Source: Vibrio orientalis CIP 102891 = ATCC 33934
GTDB taxonomy: Bacteria > Pseudomonadota > Gammaproteobacteria > Enterobacterales > Vibrionaceae
Direction: 5' to 3'
Assembly (NCBI RefSeq): GCF_000176235.1
Contig: NZ_ACZV01000005.1
Location: forward strand, 248,001-312,000
DNA: 64,000 bases
The notes below the pieces were generated by a model that was not told where the DNA came from, did not search any database, and saw only the letters and a program-made list of their open reading frames with translations. The position numbers were made by a program, and so were the translations under genes. Below are positions 53,950-63,340 of this stretch, piece after piece; position 1 is the stretch's first letter, and each line of letters begins with the position of its first letter.

Positions 53950-54997
53950 CGAAATAGTTCCACAGGAAGAGGGCGGTGAGGTAGCAGAAAACACCGTGGA
54001 TATAGCAAGTATTCCGGGCGAAGAGCGCGCGGCGATCCTTTTACTCAGTCTTAATGAGGAAGACGCAGCGGGCATTATTCGCCATCTAGAACCAAAGCAA
54101 GTTCAACGAGTTGGTAGCGCTATGGCGCGTGCAGCTGACTTAAGCCAAGACAAAGTGGGTGCGGTTCACCGTGCGTTCTTAGAAGACATTCAGAAATACA
54201 CCAACATTGGTATGGGTAGCGAAGACTTTATGCGTAATGCATTGGTCGCTGCTCTTGGTGAAGATAAGGCCAACAACCTTGTTGACCAAATTCTATTGGG
54301 TACAGGTTCTAAAGGCCTAGATTCGTTGAAGTGGATGGATCCTCGTCAGGTAGCGAGCATCATTATCAACGAGCACCCTCAGATCCAAACCATTGTTCTT
54401 TCCTATTTAGAACCCGATCAATCTGCGGAAATCTTATCTCAGTTTGCTGAGCGTGACCGCCTAGACTTGATGATGCGAATTGCCAACTTAGAAGAAGTTC
54501 AACCATCTGCATTGGCAGAGCTGAACGAAATCATGGAGAAACAGTTCGCAGGTCAAGCGGGTGCACAAGCGGCCAAGATTGGCGGCCTGAAGGCAGCTGC
54601 AGAGATCATGAACTACATGGACAACAACGTCGAAGGTGTCTTGATGGAGCAAATCCGCGACCAAGACGAAGATATGGCGACGCAAATCCAAGATCTTATG
54701 TTCGTGTTCGAGAACCTTATCGAGGTCGACGACCAAGGTATTCAGAAATTGCTGCGTGATGTTCCTCAAGATGCACTACAACGTGCTCTTAAAGGTGCAG
54801 ATGATTCTCTACGTGAGAAGATCTTCAAGAACATGTCTAAGCGTGCTGCTGAGATGATGCGTGACGATCTGGAAGCGATGCCTCCAATCAAAGTATCCGA
54901 TGTGGAAGCAGCACAGAAAGAAGTTTTGGCGGTTGCACGACGCATGGCTGACTCAGGTGAGTTAATGCTGGGCGGCGGTGCGGATGAGTTCTTATAA
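53942..54997 (+). CDS. fliG: flagellar motor switch protein FliG
   Basis: A 351-residue rotor protein that interacts with the PomA stator and FliF. It has the EHPQIQTIVLSYL middle-domain motif and the C-terminal charged torque region with LMFVFENLIEVDDQGIQKLLRDV. ATG at 53942 was chosen because it overlaps the fliF stop and gives the family N-terminus. A seven-codon upstream extension lies inside fliF. Confidence 0.96.
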   Translation: MPNEIVPQEEGGEVAENTVDIASIPGEERAAILLLSLNEEDAAGIIRHLEPKQVQRVGSAMARAADLSQDKVGAVHRAFLEDIQKYTNIGMGSEDFMRNALVAALGEDKANNLVDQILLGTGSKGLDSLKWMDPRQVASIIINEHPQIQTIVLSYLEPDQSAEILSQFAERDRLDLMMRIANLEEVQPSALAELNEIMEKQFAGQAGAQAAKIGGLKAAAEIMNYMDNNVEGVLMEQIRDQDEDMATQIQDLMFVFENLIEVDDQGIQKLLRDVPQDALQRALKGADDSLREKIFKNMSKRAAEMMRDDLEAMPPIKVSDVEAAQKEVLAVARRMADSGELMLGGGADEFL

Positions 54998-55024
54998 TCG
55001 CAATAAAGTGAGATAAAGGTATCT

Positions 55025-55825
55025 ATGTCTGGGGAAAGAAAGCGTGGTTTTTTACGTTTAGATAGTGATGAACTGGTCGAAAAACCAGAGCGTTGGGGTA
55101 TGCCTGATTATACAGCGCAGACTCATAAAAAAGCGCGCGACACTGCGATGAACTATGACCCTAGCTGGATGCCAATTTCTGAGCCTGTCAAAGAAGAAGT
55201 ACCGACTGAACTCACCGAAGAAGAGATCGAACTGATTAAGCAGCAAGCTTATCAGGAAGGTTTGCATCAAGGTCAAGAAGCGGGCTTTAAACAAGGTTAC
55301 GAAAAAGGCAAAGAGCAAGGACTCAAAGAGGGCCATCAAGAAGGCGTCGAGTCGGGCAAAATTGAAGGTGTTGCAGCTGGACAAGAGTTTATTCAGCAGC
55401 AAGTTCAAACCTTTATCGGTCTTGCTAACCAGTTTGCGCAGCCTCTTGAGCTGATGAATGCTCAGGTGGAAAAGCAACTGGTGGATATGGTACTCGCGCT
55501 CGTGAAAGAAGTGGTTCACGTTGAAGTGCAAACCAATCCTCAAGTTATCTTAGATACGATCAAACAATCGGTAGAGTCTCTGCCAGTTTCAGGTCACGCG
55601 ATCACCCTAAAACTGCACCCAGATGATGTTGAAATCATTCGCTCGTCATACGGACAAGAAGAGTTGGAGTTCAGAAACTGGACCTTACATTCAGAGCCTG
55701 CACTTAACCGCGGAGACGTACAGATTGAAGCGGGTGAGTCGAGCGTTAACTATCGTATGGAAGAGCGCATTCGCAGTGTTATTCAAAGCTTTTGTGGAGT
55801 GAATCGCCACCAAGGTGGTGACTGA
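55025..55825 (+). CDS. fliH: flagellar assembly protein FliH
   Basis: A 266-residue stator of the export ATPase, which it regulates. It has a helical region with a run of GxxxG-type repeats (residues ~78-120, for example [20 protein letters not shown]), a hallmark of FliH. The C-terminal domain resembles ATPase peripheral-stalk subunits. Its stop overlaps the fliI ATG by one base. Confidence 0.95.
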   Translation: MSGERKRGFLRLDSDELVEKPERWGMPDYTAQTHKKARDTAMNYDPSWMPISEPVKEEVPTELTEEEIELIKQQAYQEGLHQGQEAGFKQGYEKGKEQGLKEGHQEGVESGKIEGVAAGQEFIQQQVQTFIGLANQFAQPLELMNAQVEKQLVDMVLALVKEVVHVEVQTNPQVILDTIKQSVESLPVSGHAITLKLHPDDVEIIRSSYGQEELEFRNWTLHSEPALNRGDVQIEAGESSVNYRMEERIRSVIQSFCGVNRHQGGD

Positions 55826-57147
55826 TGCTCGCGCTTGCTGACCGTCTCTCTCAATACAAATCTCAAGGGCTGACTTGCCGCCCCGTTGCTTCAGGCAAAT
55901 TGGTGCGTGTGGTTGGTCTTACTCTTGAAGCGACTGGCTGTAGAGCGCCAATTGGTAGCTTGTGCAAAGTAGAAACAATGCACGGTGAAATGGAAGCGGA
56001 AGTGGTCGGTTTCTCAGGAGAAAGCCTATTCCTTATGCCGAGTGAACAAATCACGGGCATCTTACCTGGCGCGAAAGTGACGCCAATGACCGGAGACGTC
56101 GGCCTACCTGTAGGGATGGAACTGCTTGGCCGAGTAATTGACGGTGTTGGTAATCCACTTGATGGACTAGGTCCTCTTTACACAGAAAAACGCGCATCTT
56201 TTAACGCCGAACCGATTAACCCGTTAGCGAGAAAGCCGATCTCTGAGCCACTTGATGTGGGCATCAAAGCGATCAATGGCTTGCTGACTGTCGGTAAAGG
56301 CCAACGTATCGGCCTATTCGCCGGTTCTGGTGTCGGTAAGTCGGTAACACTAGGCATGATGACCCGAGGCACAACTGCGCAAGTTGTTGTTGTGGGTTTG
56401 ATTGGTGAGCGTGGTCGAGAAGTTAAAGAGTTTATCGAAGAAATATTGGGCGTCGATGGACGTCAACGCTCAGTGGTGGTTGCGGCTCCTGCAGACTCTT
56501 CACCATTGATGCGATTAAAAGGGTGTCAAACCGCCCTGACGATTGCGGAGTACTTCCGTGACCAAGGGTTAGACGTATTATTGCTGATGGATTCGCTAAC
56601 GCGTTTTGCTCAAGCTCAACGTGAGATCGCACTATCGGTTGGTGAACCGCCAGCAACCAAAGGTTACCCACCATCGGTATTTGCTAAGTTGCCAGCTTTG
56701 GTTGAACGAGCGGGTAACGGCAGTCCGGATCAAGGCTCGATTACTGCCTTTTTCACGGTCCTGACCGAAGGGGATGATCTTCAAGACCCAATCGCGGATG
56801 CTTCACGCGCAATTCTTGATGGTCACGTGGTGCTCTCTCGTGAAATGGCTGACGCTGGTCATTACCCTGCAATTGATGTCGAGAAATCGGTCAGTCGTGT
56901 GATGCCACAGATCACCTCTGAAGAACATGTGCTGATGTCAAAAGCGGTTCGCCAAGTGTTGTCTATTTGCCGTAAGAACCAAGACCTCGTGTCGATTGGT
57001 GCCTACAAGCCAGGAACTGATCCTGCAATCGATGGTGCGTTCACTATTAAACCTAAACTTGATGCTTATTTGCAGCAAACGATGAAAGAGACGGTGCCAT
57101 ACGACATGTGCGTCAACATGTTAAGTCGCCTATTGCATGGGGAGTAA
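55825..57147 (+). CDS. fliI: flagellum-specific ATP synthase FliI
   Basis: A 440-residue export ATPase related to F1 beta. Walker A is [11 protein letters not shown], near residues 165-175. Walker B is [17 protein letters not shown], near 253, followed by the [14 protein letters not shown] segment diagnostic of FliI. It energises loading of the type III export gate with FliH and FliJ. Coupled to fliH by one-base overlap. Confidence 0.97.
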   Translation: MLALADRLSQYKSQGLTCRPVASGKLVRVVGLTLEATGCRAPIGSLCKVETMHGEMEAEVVGFSGESLFLMPSEQITGILPGAKVTPMTGDVGLPVGMELLGRVIDGVGNPLDGLGPLYTEKRASFNAEPINPLARKPISEPLDVGIKAINGLLTVGKGQRIGLFAGSGVGKSVTLGMMTRGTTAQVVVVGLIGERGREVKEFIEEILGVDGRQRSVVVAAPADSSPLMRLKGCQTALTIAEYFRDQGLDVLLLMDSLTRFAQAQREIALSVGEPPATKGYPPSVFAKLPALVERAGNGSPDQGSITAFFTVLTEGDDLQDPIADASRAILDGHVVLSREMADAGHYPAIDVEKSVSRVMPQITSEEHVLMSKAVRQVLSICRKNQDLVSIGAYKPGTDPAIDGAFTIKPKLDAYLQQTMKETVPYDMCVNMLSRLLHGE

Positions 57148-57153
57148 TCGCTG

Positions 57154-57594
57154 ATGGAAAACGCGTTGGAGTTTTTGTTAGAACAGGTTAAGGAACGTGA
57201 AAGCCAAGCTGTGATGGCGTTAAATCAAGCTCGGGTTGAGCTTGATGGTTACTACCAACAGCTCGAGCAGATAGAAAAGTATCGTCTAGATTATTGTCAG
57301 CAGCTTGTAGACCGTGGCCAGCAAGGATTAAGTGCGAGTCAGTATTCACACCTTAATCGCTTCTTAACGACGTTAGATGAAACACTGGCGAAACAGAAAC
57401 AAGCAGAAACCCACTTTAAGAGTCAAGTGGAAGGCTGTGAGCAGAACTGGCTAGAAAGTCGTAAGCAGCGTCGCTCATACGAGTGGCTGATTGAAAAAAA
57501 ACAGACCGAGAAACAGCGACTAGAGCATCAGCGAGAGCAAAAGCAAATGGATGAGTTCTCGACGCTACAATTTTCACGACGTCTATCTAATTAG
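57154..57594 (+). CDS. fliJ: flagellar export protein FliJ
   Basis: A 146-residue coiled-coil protein, rich in Gln, Glu, Lys and Arg, that acts as the central stalk of the FliHIJ ATPase. Position six bases after fliI, the length and the two long helices identify it. It ends the fliE-J block; a sigma-54 promoter follows. Confidence 0.93.
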   Translation: MENALEFLLEQVKERESQAVMALNQARVELDGYYQQLEQIEKYRLDYCQQLVDRGQQGLSASQYSHLNRFLTTLDETLAKQKQAETHFKSQVEGCEQNWLESRKQRRSYEWLIEKKQTEKQRLEHQREQKQMDEFSTLQFSRRLSN

Positions 57595-57628
57595 CCCTGA
57601 CCGCTATATCTCACCCCGCTTTTTAACT

Positions 57629-57644
57629 TGGCTCATTTTTTGCA
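57629..57644 (+). promoter_or_regulatory. sigma-54 promoter of the fliK operon
   Basis: TGGCTCA-TTTT-TTGCA, with GG and GC at standard spacing, about 85 bases before the fliK start. It likely drives fliKLMNOPQR. Confidence 0.8.
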
Positions 57645-57729
57645 GTGCAATAACTAGTTTGTATGCAATCAACATCGGCATTTTTTGCTCTTGAGGTTAT
57701 CCCCTTAAGCGACAGTGAGTGAGTCTTCT

Positions 57730-59748
57730 ATGAATATCAATCTATCATCGGTATCAGAAAGCCCAAAAGCGGCCAAGAGTGTTGCCTCTGGAGAAGAGGT
57801 CGCATCAGACGCGTCTGAATCAGGCGGTTTCTTTTCCAAACTCGCCGCTATGATCAAGGGTGAAGGAAAAGCTGAAGGTGGTACGGAAAGTGTAAAATCT
57901 GTTGAAAATGAAGGTGATAGTGAGGTTTCATCTGATGGTGAAGTCAGTGAAACAAAAGTCGCCAAGACAGAAGCACAAAGTACCGATGAGCTGCTCGCTG
58001 CCGATGATGGTTCTGCTCAGCAAGCATCAACGAAAAGTGAAGGTGAGTCTGAGTCGGCTTCTTCGGCGCAGAAAACAGCGGAGCAAGAGTCGAAATCAGC
58101 ACCGAGTGAATCTGCCAGTAAGATTGTCTCCGAAAATGATGAAGTATTGCAGCGACTCAATGAATCAAACAATGCCTTAAAGCCAAAAGACGGCAAAGAG
58201 TTGCCTCAGGACGTTCAACAAGTGAAGGGTGAAAGCGCAGTAGATGAAAGCGCTAAGCCAGCCGCTAAAGTGTTGGCAGCGGAAGAGGTTGAAGTCGATG
58301 TCAAAGAGCTGAAAACAGCTGAAAAAGCAGACGTGGGCACAGACCGTCAGCCTGTTGCGGCTGAAAAATCAGAGCGTGATACCCAAACCGTGATGAGTGC
58401 TGATGGGGAAGAAGTCGCAGTACCTGCATCCGTAGCCCCTTTTATTCAACAGCAAGCACCGAAGGCTGATCAGCAGAACGAGTCTGAGTCTCAAACCCCT
58501 CTGTCTAGCTCAGCGGCAGCAGCGATAGCGGTGAGCCAGGCGGACAGCGAGCTAGCTAAAGAAATTGAGCAAGTGAAAGCTCAAGGTGATGCAGAACAGG
58601 TCAAGAACATAGATACAGACGCGTTGAAAGCTGAAAATGCGCCAGTGACTCAGGTATCACCAGAAGACGTCGCTGAACCAGTTGTTGCTGTGGGTATGAC
58701 AGCGGCGGTTGCGGCAAGTGCAACTCAAACAGGCAAGGCACCCGTGCAGACCAAAGCGAGCATTGAGGATTCGCCTAAGCTTAATCAAACTCAAACCACA
58801 TCGCCTGCCTCTGTTGATGGTGAGATGGATCCAAATATGGCAGCCGCTGCTCCAGTTGCTGCTGCGGCCGCAATTCCTTGGGCTACATCAACTGATGTAC
58901 CCGTGAGCGATGAAGTGGCGATAAAACATGATATGGCCCCTAAAGCGCAGCAAGCCGCCGTCGCGCAGTCAGTCCAACAAGCGTTGACTCAACAGCAAGC
59001 ACAAGCTGCGCATGCCGCGTTGCAATCTCAATCGGTGCAACAGGCTGCCGCTGCAATGCCTGCTGATTTAGCTGCGATGCAAATGCAGCAGCTAGCGGCA
59101 GCGCCAAACGTTGCCATCAATCAAGACCAAGCGTTGCTCAAAGCAGCACTGGGCGCAAAAGCGGCAGGTAGCATTGGCCAGTTAGCGAAAAATGGTGAAA
59201 GCCAGCAACCTGGCCAAGAAAGCGGATTCGCTCAACAGCTATCTCAGGCCGCAGGTGCTCAAGGTACACAGTCCCTAGGTCAGGCTCGTGCTGAGCAAAT
59301 CGCAGCTCAAGCGCCCCTTCAACTCAATCGAGAGATGGCGAGCGAGCAGGTTGCAGAACGTGTCCAGATGATGCTATCGAAGAATCTCAAAAACATTGAT
59401 ATTCGACTGGATCCGCCTGAATTGGGTCGAATGCAGATTCGTATGAATATGAATGGTGATGCGGCAACGGTCCATTTTACGGTCGCAAATCAGCAAGCTC
59501 GTGATGTAATTGAGCAGTCGATGCCAAGATTGCGCGAAATGCTTGCGCAACAAGGTGTACAATTGAATGATAGCTCTGTTCAGCAACAAGCCGGACAGCA
59601 GCAAAAAGGTTACGCAAACGCCGGACAGGGACAAACTGGTCAAGGTAACAGCAATCAAGGTGTTTCTGGTGAAGAAAACCTTGAAGCAGACATCAATCTT
59701 GATTTGAATGTCGCTGCAAAGCGTGATGGAATTAGCTATTACGCTTAA
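57730..59748 (+). CDS. fliK: flagellar hook-length control protein FliK
   Basis: A 672-residue secreted ruler protein. The long N-terminal and central part is low-complexity (Ser/Glu/Lys, then Ala/Gln-rich, ~residues 240-480) and probably extended. The C-terminal hook-length domain (~530-615) has KNIDIRLDPPELGRMQIRM, which switches export specificity through FlhB. ATG at 57730 was chosen over a GTG 15 bases upstream; neither has a strong ribosome site. Confidence 0.92.
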   Translation: MNINLSSVSESPKAAKSVASGEEVASDASESGGFFSKLAAMIKGEGKAEGGTESVKSVENEGDSEVSSDGEVSETKVAKTEAQSTDELLAADDGSAQQASTKSEGESESASSAQKTAEQESKSAPSESASKIVSENDEVLQRLNESNNALKPKDGKELPQDVQQVKGESAVDESAKPAAKVLAAEEVEVDVKELKTAEKADVGTDRQPVAAEKSERDTQTVMSADGEEVAVPASVAPFIQQQAPKADQQNESESQTPLSSSAAAAIAVSQADSELAKEIEQVKAQGDAEQVKNIDTDALKAENAPVTQVSPEDVAEPVVAVGMTAAVAASATQTGKAPVQTKASIEDSPKLNQTQTTSPASVDGEMDPNMAAAAPVAAAAAIPWATSTDVPVSDEVAIKHDMAPKAQQAAVAQSVQQALTQQQAQAAHAALQSQSVQQAAAAMPADLAAMQMQQLAAAPNVAINQDQALLKAALGAKAAGSIGQLAKNGESQQPGQESGFAQQLSQAAGAQGTQSLGQARAEQIAAQAPLQLNREMASEQVAERVQMMLSKNLKNIDIRLDPPELGRMQIRMNMNGDAATVHFTVANQQARDVIEQSMPRLREMLAQQGVQLNDSSVQQQAGQQQKGYANAGQGQTGQGNSNQGVSGEENLEADINLDLNVAAKRDGISYYA

Positions 59749-59783
59749 ACTGTAAAAAACAAATAAATAGAGAACGTTAAGTT

Positions 59784-60281
59784 ATGGCAGTCGAAGAAAT
59801 CGAACCAGAAGCGCCGAAAGGGAAGGGAAAATTACTGATCATCATTATTGCCGCTGTTGTCTTATTAGTTGGCGGTGGTGGTGCAGCCTTTTTCTTAATG
59901 GGCTCAGATGACTCGGCAGAAACGCAGCAAGCGACACAACAAGAAGTGGTTACACCGACCGATCCGGTCGCTTATGTCAATATCGCTCAACCGTTCTTAT
60001 TCAACGTAACTGGTGACAAGAAAGATCGCTTAGTTCAGATTAAAGTGCAGCTCATGGTGCGCGGCTCGGAAAATGAAAACCTTGCTCGTTATCATTCGCC
60101 ATTGATTGAAAGCTCGCTTCTCAGCACGTTTGCTTCTGCGACGGTTGATCAGCTAAGAACCGTCAATGGGCGTGTTGAACTACGCGATAAAGCAACAGAC
60201 GACATTAAAGCGAGTTTAAATCGCGCAGTAGGTCAGCCTGTCATCGAACGTGTACTGTTTACCGATTTTGTAATGCAATAG
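59784..60281 (+). CDS. fliL: flagellar basal body-associated protein FliL
   Basis: A 165-residue single-pass membrane protein (helix ~17-40, LLIIIIAAVVLLVGGGGAAF). A periplasmic domain follows, ending RVLFTDFVMQ. In Vibrio FliL surrounds the PomAB stator and supports motor function under load. It follows fliK by 35 bases and is followed by fliM after seven. Confidence 0.95.
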   Translation: MAVEEIEPEAPKGKGKLLIIIIAAVVLLVGGGGAAFFLMGSDDSAETQQATQQEVVTPTDPVAYVNIAQPFLFNVTGDKKDRLVQIKVQLMVRGSENENLARYHSPLIESSLLSTFASATVDQLRTVNGRVELRDKATDDIKASLNRAVGQPVIERVLFTDFVMQ

Positions 60282-60288
60282 GTGCCAA

Positions 60289-61338
60289 GTGACCGATTTA
60301 TTAAGCCAAGATGAAATCGATGCACTCTTACATGGTGTCGACGATGTCGATGAGGTGGAAGAGGACGTAACCCCCACCGATGCCAGTGCGGTCGAGTTTG
60401 ATTTTTCATCGCAAGATCGAATTGTCCGTGGTCGAATGCCGACCTTGGAGCTTATCAATGAGCGCTTTGCCCGCCATATGCGGATCAGCTTGTTTAATAT
60501 GCTACGCAAAACCGCAGAGGTATCGATCAACGGCGTACAAATGATGAAGTTTGGTGAATACCAAAATACCTTGTATGTCCCAACCAGTTTGAACATGGTA
60601 CGTTTCCGTCCTTTGAAAGGTACTGCGCTGATCACAATGGAAGCGCGTCTGGTTTTCATTTTGGTAGAGAATTTCTTTGGTGGTGATGGTCGATTCCATG
60701 CACGTATTGAAGGGCGTGAGTTTACTCCGACTGAACGTCGAATCGTTCAACTACTACTGAAAATTGTCTTTGAAGACTACAAAGAAGCTTGGTCTCCCGT
60801 GATGGGGGTCGAGTTTGAGTATCTAGACTCTGAAGTTAACCCAAGTATGGCCAACATTGTCAGCCCGACGGAAGTGATTGTCGTCAGTTCATTCCATATC
60901 GAAGTGGATGGTGGTGGCGGTGACTTCCATGTGGTGATGCCGTACTCCATGGTGGAACCGATCCGCGAATTGCTCGATGCGGGTGTTCAATCGGACAAGA
61001 TGGAAACGGATGTTCGATGGAGTACAGCACTTCGCGAGGAAATTATGGATGTGCCGGTGAACTTCCGCGTACAACTGCTTGAGCAAGATATCTCGCTACG
61101 CGATTTAATGGAGTTACAGCCGGGCGATATTATCCCAATTAATATGCCAGAGCACGCCACCATGTTTGTTGAAGAACTGCCAACATTCAGGACTAAGATG
61201 GGTCGTTCTGGTGAGCTGCTTGCGGTACAAGTTTCAGAAAAAATTAAACGCCCTGATGTGGTGAAAACCGATATTGCCTTCCTCGGTAAGGATGTTATTT
61301 CCGAGCTAGAAGAAGACGATAGCGAAATTGAAGATTAA
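60289..61338 (+). CDS. fliM: flagellar motor switch protein FliM
   Basis: A 349-residue switch component. The N-terminal CheY-P-binding peptide LLSQDEIDALLHG is at residues 4-16. The middle domain is CheC-like and the C-terminal SpoA-type domain has ISLRDLMELQPGDIIPI. GTG start at 60289. It is full length and directly followed by fliN. Confidence 0.97.
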   Translation: MTDLLSQDEIDALLHGVDDVDEVEEDVTPTDASAVEFDFSSQDRIVRGRMPTLELINERFARHMRISLFNMLRKTAEVSINGVQMMKFGEYQNTLYVPTSLNMVRFRPLKGTALITMEARLVFILVENFFGGDGRFHARIEGREFTPTERRIVQLLLKIVFEDYKEAWSPVMGVEFEYLDSEVNPSMANIVSPTEVIVVSSFHIEVDGGGGDFHVVMPYSMVEPIRELLDAGVQSDKMETDVRWSTALREEIMDVPVNFRVQLLEQDISLRDLMELQPGDIIPINMPEHATMFVEELPTFRTKMGRSGELLAVQVSEKIKRPDVVKTDIAFLGKDVISELEEDDSEIED

Positions 61339-61358
61339 GAGAATAACAGGTAACAGGT

Positions 61359-61769
61359 ATGGAACCGAGTGACGACCAAAAGCTGGCGGACGAATGGGCT
61401 GCCGCATTAGGTGAAGATCCAAGTGCACCAAGTATTGATGTCGATGAAGTGATGAATGCTCAGCTTGATGAGCTAGAAGATACCTCGTCTCCAATTTCAG
61501 AAGATGAGCGCCGTAAGCTCGATACAATTCTAGATATTCCGGTCACGATTTCGATGGAAGTTGGCCGTTCGCAAATCAGCATTCGCAACTTACTGCAATT
61601 GAACCAAGGTTCAGTGGTTGAGCTAGAACGTTTGGCGGGTGAATCTCTCGATGTATTGGTTAACGGTACCTTGATCGCGCACGGCGAAGTGGTTGTCGTC
61701 AACGATAAGTTTGGTATTCGTCTCACTGATGTAATTAGTCAAACAGAGCGTATTAAAAAGCTTCGATAG
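61359..61769 (+). CDS. fliN: flagellar motor switch protein FliN
   Basis: A 136-residue C-ring protein. The acidic N-terminal ~50 residues are followed by the SpoA domain with DIPVTISMEVGRSQISIRNLL and GEVVVVNDKFGIRLTDVI. It completes the rotor switch with FliG and FliM. It starts 20 bases after fliM. Confidence 0.97.
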   Translation: MEPSDDQKLADEWAAALGEDPSAPSIDVDEVMNAQLDELEDTSSPISEDERRKLDTILDIPVTISMEVGRSQISIRNLLQLNQGSVVELERLAGESLDVLVNGTLIAHGEVVVVNDKFGIRLTDVISQTERIKKLR

Positions 61770-61782
61770 AGTAAGGTACAGT

Positions 61783-62187
61783 ATGACGCTGAAAGTTAAG
61801 GAGTACTTACTTTTTCCTCTAGCTTTGATCTCTCCATCCGCAATGGCTGCCGCTCCTGGCAGTCAATTAGACTGGGCGACCACTTTTGGGTCGCTCTTGT
61901 TCGTTATTGCCTTTATTTTATTTTTGGCTTGGTTACTTAAGAGAATGCGCGTACCTGCAATGGTTAATCAAAAAGGATTAAGCGTTGTGAGGCAGATAGC
62001 ATTGGGCAACCGCGAGCGAATCATGATTGTACAGGCTGGAGAAGAACAATTTTTGGTTGGAGTGACCGCTCAATCCATCCAACTGATCTCAAAACTGGAT
62101 AAACCTTTATCTCAGGAGGAGATGGCTGCAAGTCCGTTTGCCAATCAATTGACTCAGCTATTGAAAAAGAATGATAAAAACCAATAA
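61783..62187 (+). CDS. fliO: flagellar biosynthetic protein FliO
   Basis: A 134-residue membrane protein that assists FliP assembly. It has an N-terminal hydrophobic signal, a membrane helix ([18 protein letters not shown]) and a cytoplasmic domain with [24 protein letters not shown], typical of FliO. It overlaps fliP by 17 bases. Confidence 0.93.
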   Translation: MTLKVKEYLLFPLALISPSAMAAAPGSQLDWATTFGSLLFVIAFILFLAWLLKRMRVPAMVNQKGLSVVRQIALGNRERIMIVQAGEEQFLVGVTAQSIQLISKLDKPLSQEEMAASPFANQLTQLLKKNDKNQ

Positions 62188-63049
62188 GATAGCGTCGCTT
62201 TGTCTGACGCTTTTCATCCTGATGTTCTCTGCGCTCTCGTTTGCACAAGAAGAACTCGCCACGTCAGTACCTGACAATGCGGCTCCGGGAAGCTCGGTAA
62301 CCGTGTCGGCAATGGAGAGCGAGCAAGGCGCGGCTAAAACGATTTCTACCAGTAGTTTGGTTGGCGGTGGAGGCGGTGGTGTTCCTGCCTTTACCATGAC
62401 GACCAATCCTGACGGCAGTGAAGATTATTCAGTAAACCTGCAAATCTTGGCGCTAATGACCATGTTAGGCTTCTTGCCTGCGATGGTTATCTTAATGACA
62501 TCCTTTACTCGGATTGTGGTGGTGATGTCGATTCTTCGTCAGGCGATGGGTCTACAGCAAACACCGTCCAATCAGGTGATTATTGGTATCGCGATCTTCT
62601 TGACCTTCTTTATCATGTCTCCTGTGTTAAATAAGATTAATGATGATGCTATTCAGCCATACATTAACGAGCAGATCTCTGCGCGCCAAGCGTTTGACCT
62701 CGCGCAGATCCCGATGAAAGACTTCATGCTCAAGCAAACACGAGTCAAAGATCTAGAAACCTTCGTTAATATTTCAGGTTCGACCGCAACGGCGCCTGAA
62801 GATGTTTCAATGGCGGTGCTTATTCCTGCTTTCATCACCTCTGAACTCAAGACCGCGTTCCAGATTGGCTTTATGTTGTTCCTGCCTTTCTTGGTTATCG
62901 ACCTTGTCGTGGCATCGGTATTGATGGCGATGGGTATGATGATGCTTTCACCAATGATTGTATCGCTGCCGTTTAAACTGATGCTGTTTGTGCTGGTAGA
63001 TGGCTGGAACCTGATACTGTCGACATTGGCCGGCAGCTTCGCCTTGTGA
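62171..63049 (+). CDS. fliP: flagellar type III export gate protein FliP
   Basis: A 292-residue export-gate core protein. A cleavable signal peptide ends near ALSFA-Q. A periplasmic stretch follows, then four membrane helices with the conserved [19 protein letters not shown] and [18 protein letters not shown] motifs. FliP forms the FliPQR pore. The start overlaps fliO. Confidence 0.96.
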   Translation: MIKTNKIASLCLTLFILMFSALSFAQEELATSVPDNAAPGSSVTVSAMESEQGAAKTISTSSLVGGGGGGVPAFTMTTNPDGSEDYSVNLQILALMTMLGFLPAMVILMTSFTRIVVVMSILRQAMGLQQTPSNQVIIGIAIFLTFFIMSPVLNKINDDAIQPYINEQISARQAFDLAQIPMKDFMLKQTRVKDLETFVNISGSTATAPEDVSMAVLIPAFITSELKTAFQIGFMLFLPFLVIDLVVASVLMAMGMMMLSPMIVSLPFKLMLFVLVDGWNLILSTLAGSFAL

Positions 63050-63062
63050 CGGGAGAAAATGT

Positions 63063-63332
63063 ATGACTCCTGAAATGTTTGTTGAGTTGTTTCGAGATGC
63101 ACTGTGGATGGTTCTCATCATGGTGTGTGCGATCATTATTCCCAGCTTACTTATTGGTTTAGTGGTTGCTATCTTCCAAGCGGCGACCTCTATCAACGAA
63201 CAAACGCTGAGCTTTTTGCCGCGTTTAATCGTGACACTACTTGCTCTGATGCTATTCGCTCACTGGATGACACAAATCTTGATGGAGTTTTTCTTTAGCA
63301 TGATTGAGCGCTTGCCTCAGGTTCTATACTAG
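63063..63332 (+). CDS. fliQ: flagellar type III export gate protein FliQ
   Basis: An 89-residue protein of two membrane helices with the family signature PSLLIGLVVAIFQAATSINEQTLSFLP. It is part of the FliPQR gate, 13 bases after fliP and eight before fliR. Confidence 0.97.
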   Translation: MTPEMFVELFRDALWMVLIMVCAIIIPSLLIGLVVAIFQAATSINEQTLSFLPRLIVTLLALMLFAHWMTQILMEFFFSMIERLPQVLY

Positions 63333-63340
63333 GTTTCGTT

